From NCBI RefSeq assembly GCF_000002425.4, contig NC_037267.1, positions 7,019,396-7,083,395 of the forward strand: DNA of 64,000 bases, read 5' to 3'. The notes under the pieces were generated by a model. It was given only the letters and a program-made list of their open reading frames with translations. It was not told the origin of the DNA and did no database searches. This document shows positions 52,013 through 63,239 of the stretch, piece after piece. Source of the stretch: Physcomitrium patens (taxonomy: Eukaryota; Streptophyta; Bryopsida; Funariales; Funariaceae). Every line of letters starts with the position of its first letter. Position 1 is the first letter of the stretch. Both the position numbers and the translations under genes were made by a program.

Positions 52013-52358
52013 AAGCCACTTGTCGCAAACCTTCAATAGATGAGTACATCTCCTAGGAATGATCAGTCGACTTGCGAGGGTTTGGAGTGAAGCGAAACCC
52101 CACGAAACTCTAATGTTGTGTGAAGAGCGTGAGGATTGGCATTTTTGTTCCGCTCATGATCTGTTTGCTATCGATACTTATTAAATTGGAATGGATTGTC
52201 AGAATTACACTCACCAGGGAGGAAGTATAACAGGTTGAAATTCCCAAGGCTGCCAGTTATTGATTTGAGGCTTGCTGAAGAGAGTTTTATCCTGTGTTAC
52301 CTTGGATACATGATAATTTCTTCGTAGTTTTCCAAGTAGGAGTCCCCTCTGCCTGCAT
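52013..52358. other. Spacer between transketolase relic and unknown ORF
   Basis: No coding similarity was seen. It may include the 3' untranslated region of the minus-strand ORF that ends at 52359. Confidence 0.4.
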
Positions 52359-53315
52359 CTAGGAGTTTCTTATGGTTAGTTTCTCTGCATTGAATCTTAT
52401 GTGCCATGGGGCTGTTATCTTAAACGTTTCAGCTTCAGTCATGTTCCGTGATATATTTTCCTTTTCAGCCTCTAAGTCCTCTATTTCTATATCACTAAAG
52501 TCTTCGTAACTGGTGTAGTTTGGAAACTCCGTGTTCCTAAGAGCATGATTCAAACCCTGGTTCTTCATCAAATCAATCACTTGATCCTGGTCTTTACACT
52601 TGTACTCCAAGGGTTGCACGATGAAGAACTTCTCATTTTCGTCGCTCTCTTTCACGTCGAGAGATTGAAACTTGAAGAATTTGTGCGAGCTGTCATCCTG
52701 ATCTCCAGGTTGCAATGAGTGAATATCTAACTGCAAAAGATGCTCGTGTTCGACCCCAACACGATTATCCCCAACCTCAGAATCAAGAAACACATTTTCG
52801 TCGGCTGCTTCACAGAAATCCTTCAACTTCGTATTTCCCAAGTCCTCGAAGTTGTCATGGGCTTTTTCTATGGGTATAGTCTCAACACCCGCACTGTCAT
52901 TCGTTGTCACATTAGATTTGAAGCTCCCAATTGTTCCTCCAGTTCTTTTGATGTCCACAGCTTGTATTGAATGGACACTGCAATCCTCCCTCTCATAACT
53001 GGGCGTTTTATAACTCTGCCAAGCAAGACAATGCAGACCCTCGTCTGCCACTTCCAAGAGTTCCTGTTTCAGCAAGGGTATCAAATGACCATGCACATTC
53101 CAAACACAATAAGCAGCGGCCGCAACACTCAAAAACTGGTTGTACAAAAAGTGGCCGATGAACAACACCTTGAAATTACACACAAGCATCAAAACTGTGG
53201 AGAGAGAAAGAGAGATACAGTAACGCAGACTTATATTCAGTTCAAATAATCTTAATAAGAGGTGGTTCAAAGAACAAAGAAGTGTTTCGAGCCAGGTCAT
53301 AGAGGATGGATACAC
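52359..53315 (-). CDS. Unknown protein with hydrophobic N-terminus and acidic C-terminal half
   Basis: A 318-residue ORF on the minus strand that I do not recognise. The first 100 residues are hydrophobic, with two or three likely membrane segments (about 8-30, 30-50 and 55-76, the last ending AAAAYCVW). The rest is hydrophilic and rich in Asp, Glu, Ser and Asn, with repeated short acidic blocks (for example EDFSDIEIEDLEAEKE near 272-287) and little order expected. A pyrimidine tract and CACAG at about 53193 could be a splice acceptor, in which case the true N-terminus differs and the protein begins with an upstream exon. The ORF starts 302 bases downstream of the MOB1 stop on the same strand. 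The length and biased composition argue for a real but fast-evolving gene. Confidence 0.45.
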   Translation of the reverse strand: MYPSSMTWLETLLCSLNHLLLRLFELNISLRYCISLSLSTVLMLVCNFKVLFIGHFLYNQFLSVAAAAYCVWNVHGHLIPLLKQELLEVADEGLHCLAWQSYKTPSYEREDCSVHSIQAVDIKRTGGTIGSFKSNVTTNDSAGVETIPIEKAHDNFEDLGNTKLKDFCEAADENVFLDSEVGDNRVGVEHEHLLQLDIHSLQPGDQDDSSHKFFKFQSLDVKESDENEKFFIVQPLEYKCKDQDQVIDLMKNQGLNHALRNTEFPNYTSYEDFSDIEIEDLEAEKENISRNMTEAETFKITAPWHIRFNAEKLTIRNS

Positions 53316-53617
53316 ATCCAGTTTCTACATTGACGCTGTTGGTAGACCTTTATTATGCCACCAATACCTCAGGCCAGTCTAATAACAACCAACTAGCGGT
53401 CAAGAAGACCACAAGCATGGTCTTTTCTCTACCACTACCTTCAATTGTAAATTGTTCAGTAGGTACGCACTATCTTTGTATTTTCACACTACGTTGTTCA
53501 GGAGGTCGACACCACCTTCTACTGGTCCAACCACAGGCTATGCATTTCCCGGATCTTACCTATAAACATCATCATTCCCAACTAGAAGACTAGTTGACAC
53601 TAGAGAGGGCGACGTGG
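53316..53617. other. Spacer between the unknown ORF and MOB1
   Basis: It must hold the MOB1 3' untranslated region and probably the promoter or a first exon of the downstream ORF. Nothing distinct was seen. Confidence 0.4.
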
Positions 53618-55779
53618 TTAGTAGGGTACGAAAATTGATTCAATCAACTCTTGAAGTGGTGCGAGCTCCTTTTTGTCAATCAACGAAAACTCCTGAATAA
53701 CAAGAAAATTACGACAGTTAGATTACTGAATACCGAATTCCGTAACGACCATCAAACTTTTAAATGATGTATCATAACAACGCCGAGCAAATGGAACAGG
53801 GGTAACCGGTATTACATGAGTGAAAAGGATAAAGTGCTTGAAGCAGGTGTTCAGATGGGCCTCTTCTTTGAGACTGACAATCTTCTGAAAGTGAGAGTGG
53901 TATATATGTGCATAAACCCGGAACAATCTCTTGAAAATAGTCTTTACAACTTCCCTGAAATTTACAGGAAACGGAGCCCCTGCAGTGCCAAATCAAGCGG
54001 AACATATTACAAAAGAATAATCCTCATGCTTAGATCAATTTTGAGATTCTAGATTTACAAGCTCTCGGGAGCTCCATTAACTCGCAATTCCTATATAAAA
54101 TAATTAACTGCTGAGAATCAGCAATAGGAAGCCAAACCATATGCACTGCGAACAAATAAGCCAGCACAACACTCATTCGTGAAGGTGGAAAAGAGATGTT
54201 ATCCCCAGCCTAGCTCTGCATCCCTTCATTGAACTTTCCGATGGTTCTATTCATATGCATACAATTAATCATAAAAAGATGTGAATCACTAAAAACAATG
54301 GTATCTGGAAAAGTAGGTAGACCTATTTTTTGTGGAAATATGGCTTCATCGTCAAGCTGTCCTTCGATCCAGTCCATTAGATACTCCACATACTTCGGTG
54401 CTGAAACTTCCAAAGGTTTCTTTATCGTGACCCCATCAGCCCATCGATACTCGTACCTGCGCCCCAAAAACGTTGCGCTTATCGTACTAAAAGAGACACT
54501 AGCTCCCAAACAGGAGATTCGAAACTTCACCTCTACATTACTGTTTTGAAACTTTGGTAAACATTAAGCATCCTCTTCACGAATACCATGAATTGTGGCC
54601 ACAACCAGGTCTAAAATTTCTTTCATAGTACGAGGCACTGCGTCTACGATGGTAGAGTCACTTAAATTGCACTTCAACCCATACACCTCGAAAATAGACA
54701 ATCAGGTATATGAGAGATAGGATTGTAACCATTTCAGGGTTTAATTGAGCACCAAAATTATCTACTAAAATGGAGCCGAGAACACAAAAATGAATGACGA
54801 GTAAATATATAAATCACTTCTTGTTGCGAAAGGGTGAATAGAGTAGTACTTGGGTCCTGCGGACATAGTAGGACAGTTCTCAGGTGTGCAGAACTCGGTC
54901 AATGTTCCATAGAGTAGATTCACCTGGTTGAAAAAATCCACGGCTGCCCCACAGCGAGTTGCAACAGAATGAGAAATGGCAAATTTCGTCACAGAAAAGG
55001 GTCGAAATAAAAAATCGGAACAATGGTATACCCCTGACAACCTTTTCTCAGGGAAGAAAGCTTGAAGCAGACACTATTAAATCAGCATTCGTAACATGCA
55101 ACTATCTCCTTCAACAAAGTAGCACAAATCCCAGACTTCGTCGGTTATCTTTGATTTTCTGTTCTTTTCTTTTCTTCTCAAAATGGCTTGACATTTAGAA
55201 TTCCAAAAGTGCTTGAAAGTTGAAAGTCACCCATCTGATGCCACGAAAATAAGTACGACCTTGATCGTGAGCCTAACGCGGCTACCATTAGAGGGAAATT
55301 CGGGATAGCTAAAACTTACTATTAACAGCCAACCACTCGTAGAGATCTTCGCCAGGAGGTAGGCGCACGGCCTCTCGTAAGTTTCCACTTCCAAGAGTCG
55401 CATCAATGTGCTTGCGCAGGGCAGCACCCTGCAAGTCACCGCCCAAAAACACTCAGCAATTGGGCCACTCCAGTCCCTCGAATCAATCACAACCCCGACA
55501 AGATCACATTGAAAGCCCATTAATCTTTCGTACCTTACTCCCTGAAGGAGTGCTCTTCTTCGGGCGGAACGTGCGCTGATTCCTACATTCCCCAAAAACA
55601 GCACCATCAGTAATCCCCAATCCACCGCAAAAATCCCCACCCTAACCACCCCAACCACCCCAAACATCTCATCAACCCTAAATCAACGCAAATCACTCCA
55701 AAACCCACAAGGAGAACACCAATCTCGCAACATCCAAACCCAAATCTGACCCGCACCTGCCCAGCCCAAAGAGACTCAT
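53618..55779 (-). CDS. MOB1: MOB1 kinase activator
   Basis: Seven exons: 55779-55757, 55582-55534, 55428-55320, 54943-54850, 54456-54323, 53979-53816 and 53692-53618. The joined CDS is 648 bases, exactly 215 residues, the length of plant MOB1. MOB1 binds and activates NDR/LATS-type kinases in the Hippo-like pathway controlling cytokinesis and growth. It starts [17 protein letters not shown]. The zinc ligands fall at the family positions: C79 and C84 (FCTPENC), H161 and H166 (AHIYHSH). The LATS/NDR-binding acidic surface and the ending [11 protein letters not shown] are present. All introns are GT-AG with phases 2, 0, 1, 2, 1 and 0. Protein identity to known plant MOB1 is evidently high throughout, so function is very likely kept. 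The upstream leader is CT/GA-rich. Confidence 0.97.
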
Positions 55780-57381
55780 GGCTTTGAGAGCAGCCGTGTC
55801 TACCCCACGTCTAATTTGATCCCTTCGCTGCAGCTGCGTCTTTTCCGGCCTTCCTCTGCTCTATCTCACAACCCCTCCCTTCCCACTCTCCCTCCCTATC
55901 TCCCACTCTCTCTACACAATTTAATCACACTACCGGCCAGCACCCCTCCGTCGAATCTAATCCAAAACTTCCACACTTTCTTCCTCTCCTTAATGATCTT
56001 CTTCTGCCCCCCTACTCCTCTACTACCACCTCTCCTACAACAGCACCCAGGTCCTGCTGCTGTTCAGATCTCCGGCGGCACCAGAAAAACCGGGCACCGC
56101 GACAAATTCATAGAGACGGAGGAGGCGCGTTGCGTGGAATCTGGGTGCAAACACGGCCCACCTATGACACTATCCCTCTCCTCCCGTCGCCTCCCGTCCC
56201 GTCCCGTCCCACCCCAAGTGCCTTTCCTCGCTGCTTCCCTCCACTGCAGTTTCCGAAACACACAGAAACTGCAACAATAACAACAACAACAACAAGGGAG
56301 GGGGCTGGCCAGTAGCAACAAGGAAGGACGAGAGAAGATCAAGTAGCGGTAATGGTGTAATGGGGGTCCTGGTCTTTCCCTTCCCCTTCCTAGTGCTGCT
56401 TTTGGTGGTCGTGGGTCCTCCCTTTTCCCTTCTCTTCCTTCTCCTCCTTCTTCCTCTTCTGGTGCAATGTGTGGGGATGGCCCACTCCCTTCCCCACTTC
56501 TCTCGGCCCCCTTTACTTTACTTATTTACTCACTCACTCACTCACTTCCCTTTCCCCTTCCCCTTCTCCCGCAATCACAGCAGGGCCACGCTGGAATGAT
56601 CTCCCCTCCTCCTCCTCCTCTGATCCCCCCCCCCACCACGACAATGCTAGTCAGTGAGGTTTCCTGGAAAATGCACCCCACCCCCGCTACCCAACACCCC
56701 TACTACCCTACACCCCGTAAACATACATACCCACCCATCCGGGGAATTGGTCAAAGAGAGCATTAAGGGAAGGAAGGAACGAAGGAACGAAGGCAGGGCC
56801 AGCTTTGTCCCTTTGCCTGCCCTACTCTACTCTACTCTACTGTGATTGCGGGTGAAGGGGAAAGAAGGACATGGAGCCAGAAGAAAAAGATTTCTTTGCT
56901 TGCTCTTTCTCTCTCTCGCTCCATGTCCTTCTTCTACTTGTTCCTTTTTACTAGTTCTCGTGTTGACTTGGAGGAAATGGCCTTTCATGGGGTTTCTAAT
57001 GTTGGATGGTGATGGTGTTTTCCGTTTGAATGGTTTTTGTATCATGACTGTTGCCCATCTTTTTCTTTCTATTGTCTAGGGATGATTATTATTATTGTTG
57101 TTTTGCATGTTTCTTTTTGTTTTGTTTTTTTTATAACAAGGTTTGTTAGCAACTATGGCCACTTCTGTGGTCTGTGTCCTTGTTTGACATGTTTCATATA
57201 ATGTCTTCTTTTAGTTGAATGTCACTTTCTTTTATTATTGTTTTTATTTTATATCCTTATTGAAACTGTCTTCCTTGTTTTAAGATTGAAATAAGATTGA
57301 AAGGCACATATATTAAGGTGGATAAGTCAGTACAATAGACTCTAAAGAGATAAAGTTAGATTCTATTATTAATGCTCTTGA
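55780..57381. other. MOB1 upstream region, pyrimidine-rich low complexity
   Basis: A GC-richer stretch with long C/T-rich runs on the plus strand (55850-56830), short tandem CTCA and CTACT repeats and proline/serine-rich ORFs that look compositional. It likely holds the MOB1 promoter and leader (read on minus). Two small inverted repeats are present: 56568-56580 with 56840-56852 (13 bp) and 56863-56876 with 56919-56932 (14 bp). After 57060 the sequence is AT-rich up to the LTR. Confidence 0.5.
56863..56932. repeat. 14-bp inverted repeat, 42-base loop
   Basis: AGAAGGACATGGAG (56863-56876) and its reverse complement (56919-56932) flank an AG-then-CT-rich loop. Confidence 0.75.
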
Positions 57382-57953
57382 TGTTATGGACATATATTTA
57401 CTATAATTATTACCTAGATGATGTGAATAGGTAGAAATAGGTAAAAGTATATTAATTTCATAATATCTTTTAGAGTAACTTCCTAAAAGCTTCATGGACG
57501 CTGTTTTAACTTTACATATGTTTATACTTGATTGGTAGGTTAGAAACTTGATTAATAAATTAACCACGTGCCACACATGTTGGTAGCTTGCGGAACAAGC
57601 TAACTATGTGGTGCCCACATAGAAAAATTACCTTGCAAGTTAAGATACGTGTTATGCAAAGTCAATACGTTTTTGAAGATCCTATAGAATGTCGCCACAT
57701 AGCTTCTAGGTAGATAGTATATATAGAGGTAAGAATGAAGCCTTCTTCACTCTTGTCAACTCCTTTCTTGCTTCTAATCTAGTTTCAAGGGTCTCTATTT
57801 TTCTTGTCTTTTGGTAGTAGCCATTTTAGTTTCTTTTTTAATATACATATTTAGTTATTTCTATTTTGTCATCTTTCTTTGAGAAAAGTCTCACTTATTT
57901 ATTTATTTTTATCAAGTTCTTGTCTTTGGAAGATTGATAAGAATACACTTACA
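57382..57953 (+). repeat. 5' LTR of the Gypsy element
   Basis: It begins TGTTATGGACATATATTTAC and ends in ACA just before a primer-binding site, about 572 bases. A TATA box (TATATATA, 57718-57725) is followed by GAGGTAAG, the likely transcription start region. The start is set by alignment with the fragments at 18794 and 21036. Confidence 0.75.
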
Positions 57954-57966
57954 ATATCAGAGCTTT
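57954..57966 (+). other. Primer-binding site
   Basis: ATATCAGAGC directly after the LTR matches the core of the plant initiator-Met tRNA primer site (TGGTATCAGAGC). Confidence 0.75.
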
Positions 57967-58143
57967 GTCTAATCTTGATTAAGAATAGATTATCCTTTTC
58001 TCTTGATAAGACATAAGCGTATTAGAAGTTGTAGATTATCCTATTCTAAACTGATATTGTTTTTAGTATTTTCTTTGTTCTCAAGTCTTCTCTTCTATTT
58101 GTCTTGAGCGATATTAGACATCTTCTCTTTTCTAAGTATTATC

Positions 58144-59100
58144 ATGGCAGAACTTGCTAAAATGAAGAATGCAATGGCATAAATGCAAGAACAATTGAGG
58201 GAGTTAATGCTTGCAATGCATCAACTCAATTTACCACCACAAAGAACAATAAGATTGGCAAGAAGTGAAGATATAGAAATGATTGGAGGTCCTTCAATAT
58301 CTGCACCAAATCATGTCCCTTCTCCTAAGGTGGAATATCCTTCCAATGTTAGAGAACCAAGAATTATCCTATCCAAGAAGTTTGATGGCATCAGATTAAA
58401 GTTTAGAGGATTTATCAATCAAGTACAACTTATGATTGAACTTCAACTCCAAAGCTATCTAACTCCACGATCACAAGTTAGATTCATTGGTATGCTTCTT
58501 TCACGTTCAACATTATCATGGTTTTTATCTTTTCTTGAACGACGAGATTCAATATTGGATAAAGTGGAGGCTTTTTTGGTAAAGTTTTGATCCATGTACG
58601 GAGAACATGATGCAATTCATGTTGCAACCAATGAAATTTGTATTTTATGACAAGACAATCGATTAATAACATTGTATGCTTCGCAATTTTGACAACTTGC
58701 AACTGATATCAAGTGGGATGATACTGCACTTATTAGCCAATTTCTCTATAGATTATGATATGAGGTAAAAAAATTAATGATGAACTTACTTGATCTTCAA
58801 ACATTGAGTCAAGCAATTGACTTTGTTGTCAAGTGCGACAATCTTCTTTTTGAATTTTGATCTGAGAATCGTATAAGTGGACATCAACGTTACTACAATT
58901 CAATGGCAATTCTAACATGTCTTCAACACATACATTTGGAAGTAGAAGATATATAAATTGATGTGATATATTTTTAAACCTCTTATTGAGCAAGAAAAAA
59001 CTCATCGTCGTCACAAAGGATTGTGCTTATATTATGAAGAACCTAAGCACACTACTTAACATTATGCAAAGAAGCGATGCAACCACTAAATAAGAAATAC
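58144..59100 (+). pseudogene. Gypsy gag pseudogene
   Basis: It begins with ATG at 58144 but meets TAA after 12 codons. The best open part (58183-58590) encodes a Gag-like capsid segment, with KFDG and FINQVQLMIEL motifs and RFIGMLLSRSTLSWF. A zinc-knuckle remnant near 59026-59085 has lost two of its cysteines to Tyr and carries a stop. Confidence 0.8.
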
Positions 59101-59157
59101 GGCTATCAAAGAAGATAGTATGTCAGAAAACGAGTTTGTCTAGCTACAATAGGAACT

Positions 59158-59609
59158 GTGTGGTTGGAACCTTGTATAATATCTAGTGAAGGTCCTATTC
59201 TCTCCTTCAAACATTCTCTTTGTTTTACGATAAATATTTTAGAACCTAAACATCACAAAGCCTCTGCTTTATTAGATTTAGGAGTCTCAGCATGTTTCTT
59301 AGATGAAGAATTTGTTAAAAGACATAACATACTTTTAGTAAAGAAACTAGACCTGTTCATGTAGGAGTCATAGATGGTCGTCCATTGTCTTCAGGAGATG
59401 TTACTCATGAAACCCTTCTTATAGAAGTAGCAACTAATGGTCATAGTAGCTTTGTAATATTTAATATCATTAGATCTCTTTCTAATCCAGTCATTTTAAG
59501 TTTATCATGGTTAGAAAAATATAACCCTAAAATAGATTGGACTTCTGGTAGTCTTGATTTTTCTGAAAGTATAACTAAGAGTATAGTTAATCAGATAGAA
59601 AGTCATTAG
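59158..59609 (+). pseudogene. Gypsy aspartic protease pseudogene
   Basis: ALLDLGVSACFLDEEFV corresponds to the retropepsin active site, but the DSG/DTG triad is now DLG, so it should be inactive. A frame change near 59360 and later stops break the link to reverse transcriptase. Confidence 0.8.
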
Positions 59610-59877
59610 TCTAGTACAATTAAACCTATATTTGTAGGTGCAAGAACTTTCTTGCATGCTGCAAAAGAAGAATCACCTTGTGTCATTTATGCTGCATTTG
59701 TTTCTACTAGTGGAAAGACTTGAAGTGGCATTCGAAGCCAATATTAAGATTTTCAAGATGTATTTGAGAAGAAAAATGCACATATCCTTCTAGGACATCA
59801 TTCCTATGACTGCTCAATTGATATTTAAGAAGGAGCACAACTGCCATTTAGACCAATCTATAGTTTATCATAAAATG

Positions 59878-59996
59878 AGTTGACTGAACTCAAAGAGTAT
59901 ATTGAAGAGAATTTGGCCAAGAACTTCATATGTCATTCCAAATTTCTAGCAGGAGCTCTAATTTTATTTGTGAAGAAAAAAGATGGATCATTGCGA
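59878..59996 (+). pseudogene. Gypsy reverse transcriptase, part 1
   Basis: [17 protein letters not shown] and [10 protein letters not shown] correspond to the finger region of Gypsy reverse transcriptase. The reading is interrupted right after DGSLR by the inserted sequence. Confidence 0.85.
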
Positions 59997-61840
59997 TGTC
60001 GTATTATAACACGACTATATGGTAAAAGATGATAATATGGATCTTATAATAGAAGTGCGAAGTTAAGAGAAAAGGTAGAAAAATATGGATAAAAGATAGG
60101 AAGGTAGTAAAACTTTTAGTAGTAATGCTGCCCTTTTAAAAAAAATAGCTTCTACTTATTTTGTAGGGCCAAAAATAAGGCAAAATAAGGTAGATTGGAA
60201 AACTAAATGATATAAACATCTTTAGAAAGAAGTTAAGAGTAAATTCTAGTAAAAATTACTAAAAAAAACCTAGATGTTGATATCCGGAGAGGGCCAGTTA
60301 TGAACCAGGGTCGAAATCAGACCCTGAGGCACAAAACTAGGTCTCGACGACGACTTCCGGACTCTTTGGCAGATTGGAAAATCAAGTTTGATAGAAGATT
60401 GAATAGGATTTCTATGGATGTTGATTTTGGGTGATTTGGATCTGTATTGACTTTGTAATAGCTTTGCAAAGTCAAGGTTTGTTTCGGATGACTTGGATTT
60501 TATGAAATAAAATAGGATTTATGTTTTGGGTGATTTCAAGAGTTTTGTAATAGATCTATGGGTGAAATTTTGTGGATTTATGGTTTTAGTTGTGTTTAAT
60601 ATGTGTCGCGAATTTGAGCTTGATCTAATGATTAAATTGAGGGATATTGAGGTTTAAGTGGATCAAGGTCTCAGAAAGTAGAATTATAGGTCTAATAGGG
60701 ATTTTTAAGATTTCGTGCAATCTACTAGTTGGATTGGAATGAAACTTATGTGAGAGGATATTAGACTTGTTTTTTTTATGTGTATTAGAATTTTTAAATC
60801 AATCAAACGGTGTAAAGAAGAGATATTGGCTCTGGAAGATTAGCATTAAGATTGGAGAAGGAAGCCGGTCAATACCCGAGCACATTTTTGAAGTTATCGT
60901 CAATTTGGTAACTCCGATCTTTTTCAATTTTTTTGTGCTTATTTTGAACTTAGTTTTTAAGAAGTATATAAAATTTGAATTAAGATCAACGGTTTATTTA
61001 TTAGTCATTGAAGTTTAAATTTGTTCTAGGAATTACTAGGGTTTGGTTTAGGGTTTGGTTAGGGTTTGGTTAGGTTTTGGTTTAGGATTTGGTTTAAGGT
61101 TTGATTAGGGTTTGGATTAGGGTTTGATTTAGGGTTTAGGATTTAGGATTTGGATTAGGGTTTGTTTTAGGATTAGGGTTTGGTTAGGGTTTGATTTAGG
61201 GTTTAGGATTTGGATTAGGATTTGATTAGGATTTTTTTAGGGTTTATTTAGAATTTAGGATTTGATTAGGATTTGATTTAGGATTTAATTAGGATTTTAT
61301 TTAGGATTTAGGATTTGATTAGGGTTTGGTTTAGGATTTAGTTAGGGTTTTATTTAGGATTTAGGATTTGGTTAGGATTTGGTTTAAGATTTAAGGTTTG
61401 TATTAGGATTTGGTTTAGGGTTTGGTTAGGGTTTGATTTAGGGTTTGGTTTAGGATTTGATTTGGGTTTGGTTTAAGATTTGTTTAGGATTTGATGTAGG
61501 GTTTAGGATTTTATTAGGATTTAAGATTTAATTAGATTTGGCCTGAAATTTGAATGAAGTTCAATAGGATTTTAACTAAAATTAAATTAAGATTGAGTTG
61601 AGATGTATTTGAATGATAATTGTGATCGTTCTAATATTTTTTTATGAATTCTTATTGTTTGTTAGAAATTTCTTTGAAGTTTTTTTTGAAATTGATTAAG
61701 CTTGCTTAATATTATTATGGTCTAATTAGAGCATTATTAATATTTTATTAGAATTAAGATTTTGTTATTATAATTTCCATTCTTCCTTCCACAGCTAGGT
61801 GCTCAGAGCATTCTCAAGTAAGACTTCACGTAATACGATA
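59997..61840. mobile_element. 1.84-kb insertion inside the reverse transcriptase, possibly a solo LTR
   Basis: The insertion begins TGTCGTATTA and ends TAATACGATA, so the termini are inverted repeats with one mismatch. The flanks are GCGA on the left and GCGG on the right, a probable 4-bp target duplication with one change. Removing the insert and one flank copy joins DGSLR to [10 protein letters not shown] in frame as in intact elements. No integrase or transposase ORF is inside. TG...(C/T)A ends and short duplication suit a solo LTR; a non-autonomous element is an alternative. It contains the telomere-like array. Confidence 0.75.
61037..61530 (+). repeat. Degenerate telomere-like minisatellite
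   Basis: About 500 bases built from units such as TTTAGGGTTTGGTTAGGG and GGATTTGGTTTAGGATT, related to the plant telomere repeat TTTAGGG but with a TTTGGT insertion and many GGG-to-GGA changes. It is G/T-rich on the plus strand and lies inside the inserted element. Confidence 0.85.
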
Positions 61841-62400
61841 GCGGATGTGTGTTAATTATCGAGGATTCAACAAAATCACCATTAAGAACAAGTATTCGCT
61901 ATCTTTGATATCAGGACTCCTTGATCAATTGAATCAAGCTAAGATCTATACAAAAATAGATCTACAAGGAGTATACAATCTGATATACATCAAAGAAGGA
62001 GATGAATGGAAGATTGCATTTCTAACAAGGTGTATACATTTCGAATACAATGTCATGCCTTTTGGTCTTACAAATATATCAATAACATTCTAACATCTAA
62101 TGAATGATGTCTTTCAGGAGTTTTTAGATGATTTTTTTGTCTGTTACCTAGACAACATCTTAATCTATTTTAAGAACATAGAAGAACATTAACTTTATAT
62201 TCGTCGTGTGTTACAAAAACTAAGAGATGCAGGACTCTATGCCAAGATAAAAAAGTATGTATTTCACACTAGCCAAGTTGATTTTTTAGGATACATCATT
62301 TCAAATGATGGACTTATGATGGATCCTAAGAAAGTTCAAGCTATTATGGATTCGAAGATCTCAAAAACTATAAGGAATGTCCAATATTTTTGAGATTTGT
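61841..62400 (+). pseudogene. Gypsy reverse transcriptase, part 2
   Basis: It resumes at [17 protein letters not shown] and contains MPFGLTN and the polymerase catalytic motif, which reads YLDN in place of YxDD. Stops at about 62092 and 62191 and a frame change near 62390 confirm inactivity. Confidence 0.88.
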
Positions 62401-62639
62401 AAACTACTATTGAATCTTCATCAAAGACTTCTATCAAATTGTAGCTCTACTTACACGTTTGACTTGTAAAGGTAAATATCAATGGAATCAAGAAGCGGAA
62501 GTAGCATTTGAAGCTTTGAAGATAGCCTTTGAAGTTATCTTCAAACTATCTTCAAAGACTTGAAGATAGTTATCTGCATCAATCTTGTAAAATTTTGAAG
62601 ATAGTTTCTTCACCAATCTTCTTTCGTGTCAATTTTTCT

Positions 62640-62960
62640 AAGCCATTTTTAATGGGAACAGATGCATCAAACTTTGCTTTGAATGTCGTATTTTTATAAA
62701 TAAGAACAGATGATAAATTTCACCTAATAGCTTTTCATTCCAAAAAATTTTCAGCAACTGAGATCAATTACGTGATTCACGACAAAGAACTTCTTGCAAT
62801 CATGGATTCATTTCAAGAATGGTGCCATTATCTAGAAGGTGCTCCTAGTCAAGTCACTATATATATGGATCACAAGAACCTTGAATATTTTATGTCAACA
62901 TGTATTTTTAATCATTGCTAAATCCATTGAAATATGTCTTTATCAAGATTTGAATTCAAG
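62640..62960 (+). pseudogene. Gypsy RNase H pseudogene
   Basis: GTDASNFALN, AFHSKKFS, HDKELLAIM and TIYMDHKNLEY match Gypsy RNase H in order, with stops in between. Short local duplications of GAAGATAGTT-type sequence occur just upstream (62510-62610). Confidence 0.8.
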
Positions 62961-63239
62961 ATTTTTTATGGTCTAGAAAAACAACAAGGTATGTCAAATG
63001 CATTTTTTAGACGATCTTACCTTGTACCAAAGGAAGGAGATGCTACTTTTGATTAACAATGGACAATTGTCTTAAAGCCAAAGCATCTTCATCTTTGAGC
63101 AATGAAATCAACACTAATTGTTGATTCAACTTTCATTAAGCAAGTTGAGTCAAGTATGTCTTTTGATCCTCTTATTCGTGATGTTAAGGAAAATCCTTCA
63201 AAGTCTCATAATACTTTTAAGTTTGAATTCAAGAACAAT

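Noticed and set aside
55816-56280. 154-aa proline-rich plus-strand ORF upstream of MOB1
   Set aside because: Explained by C/T-rich low-complexity sequence in the MOB1 leader/promoter; no motif or splice support.
56360-56766. Overlapping Pro/Leu/Phe-rich ORFs
   Set aside because: They arise from a pyrimidine tract in all frames; not coding.
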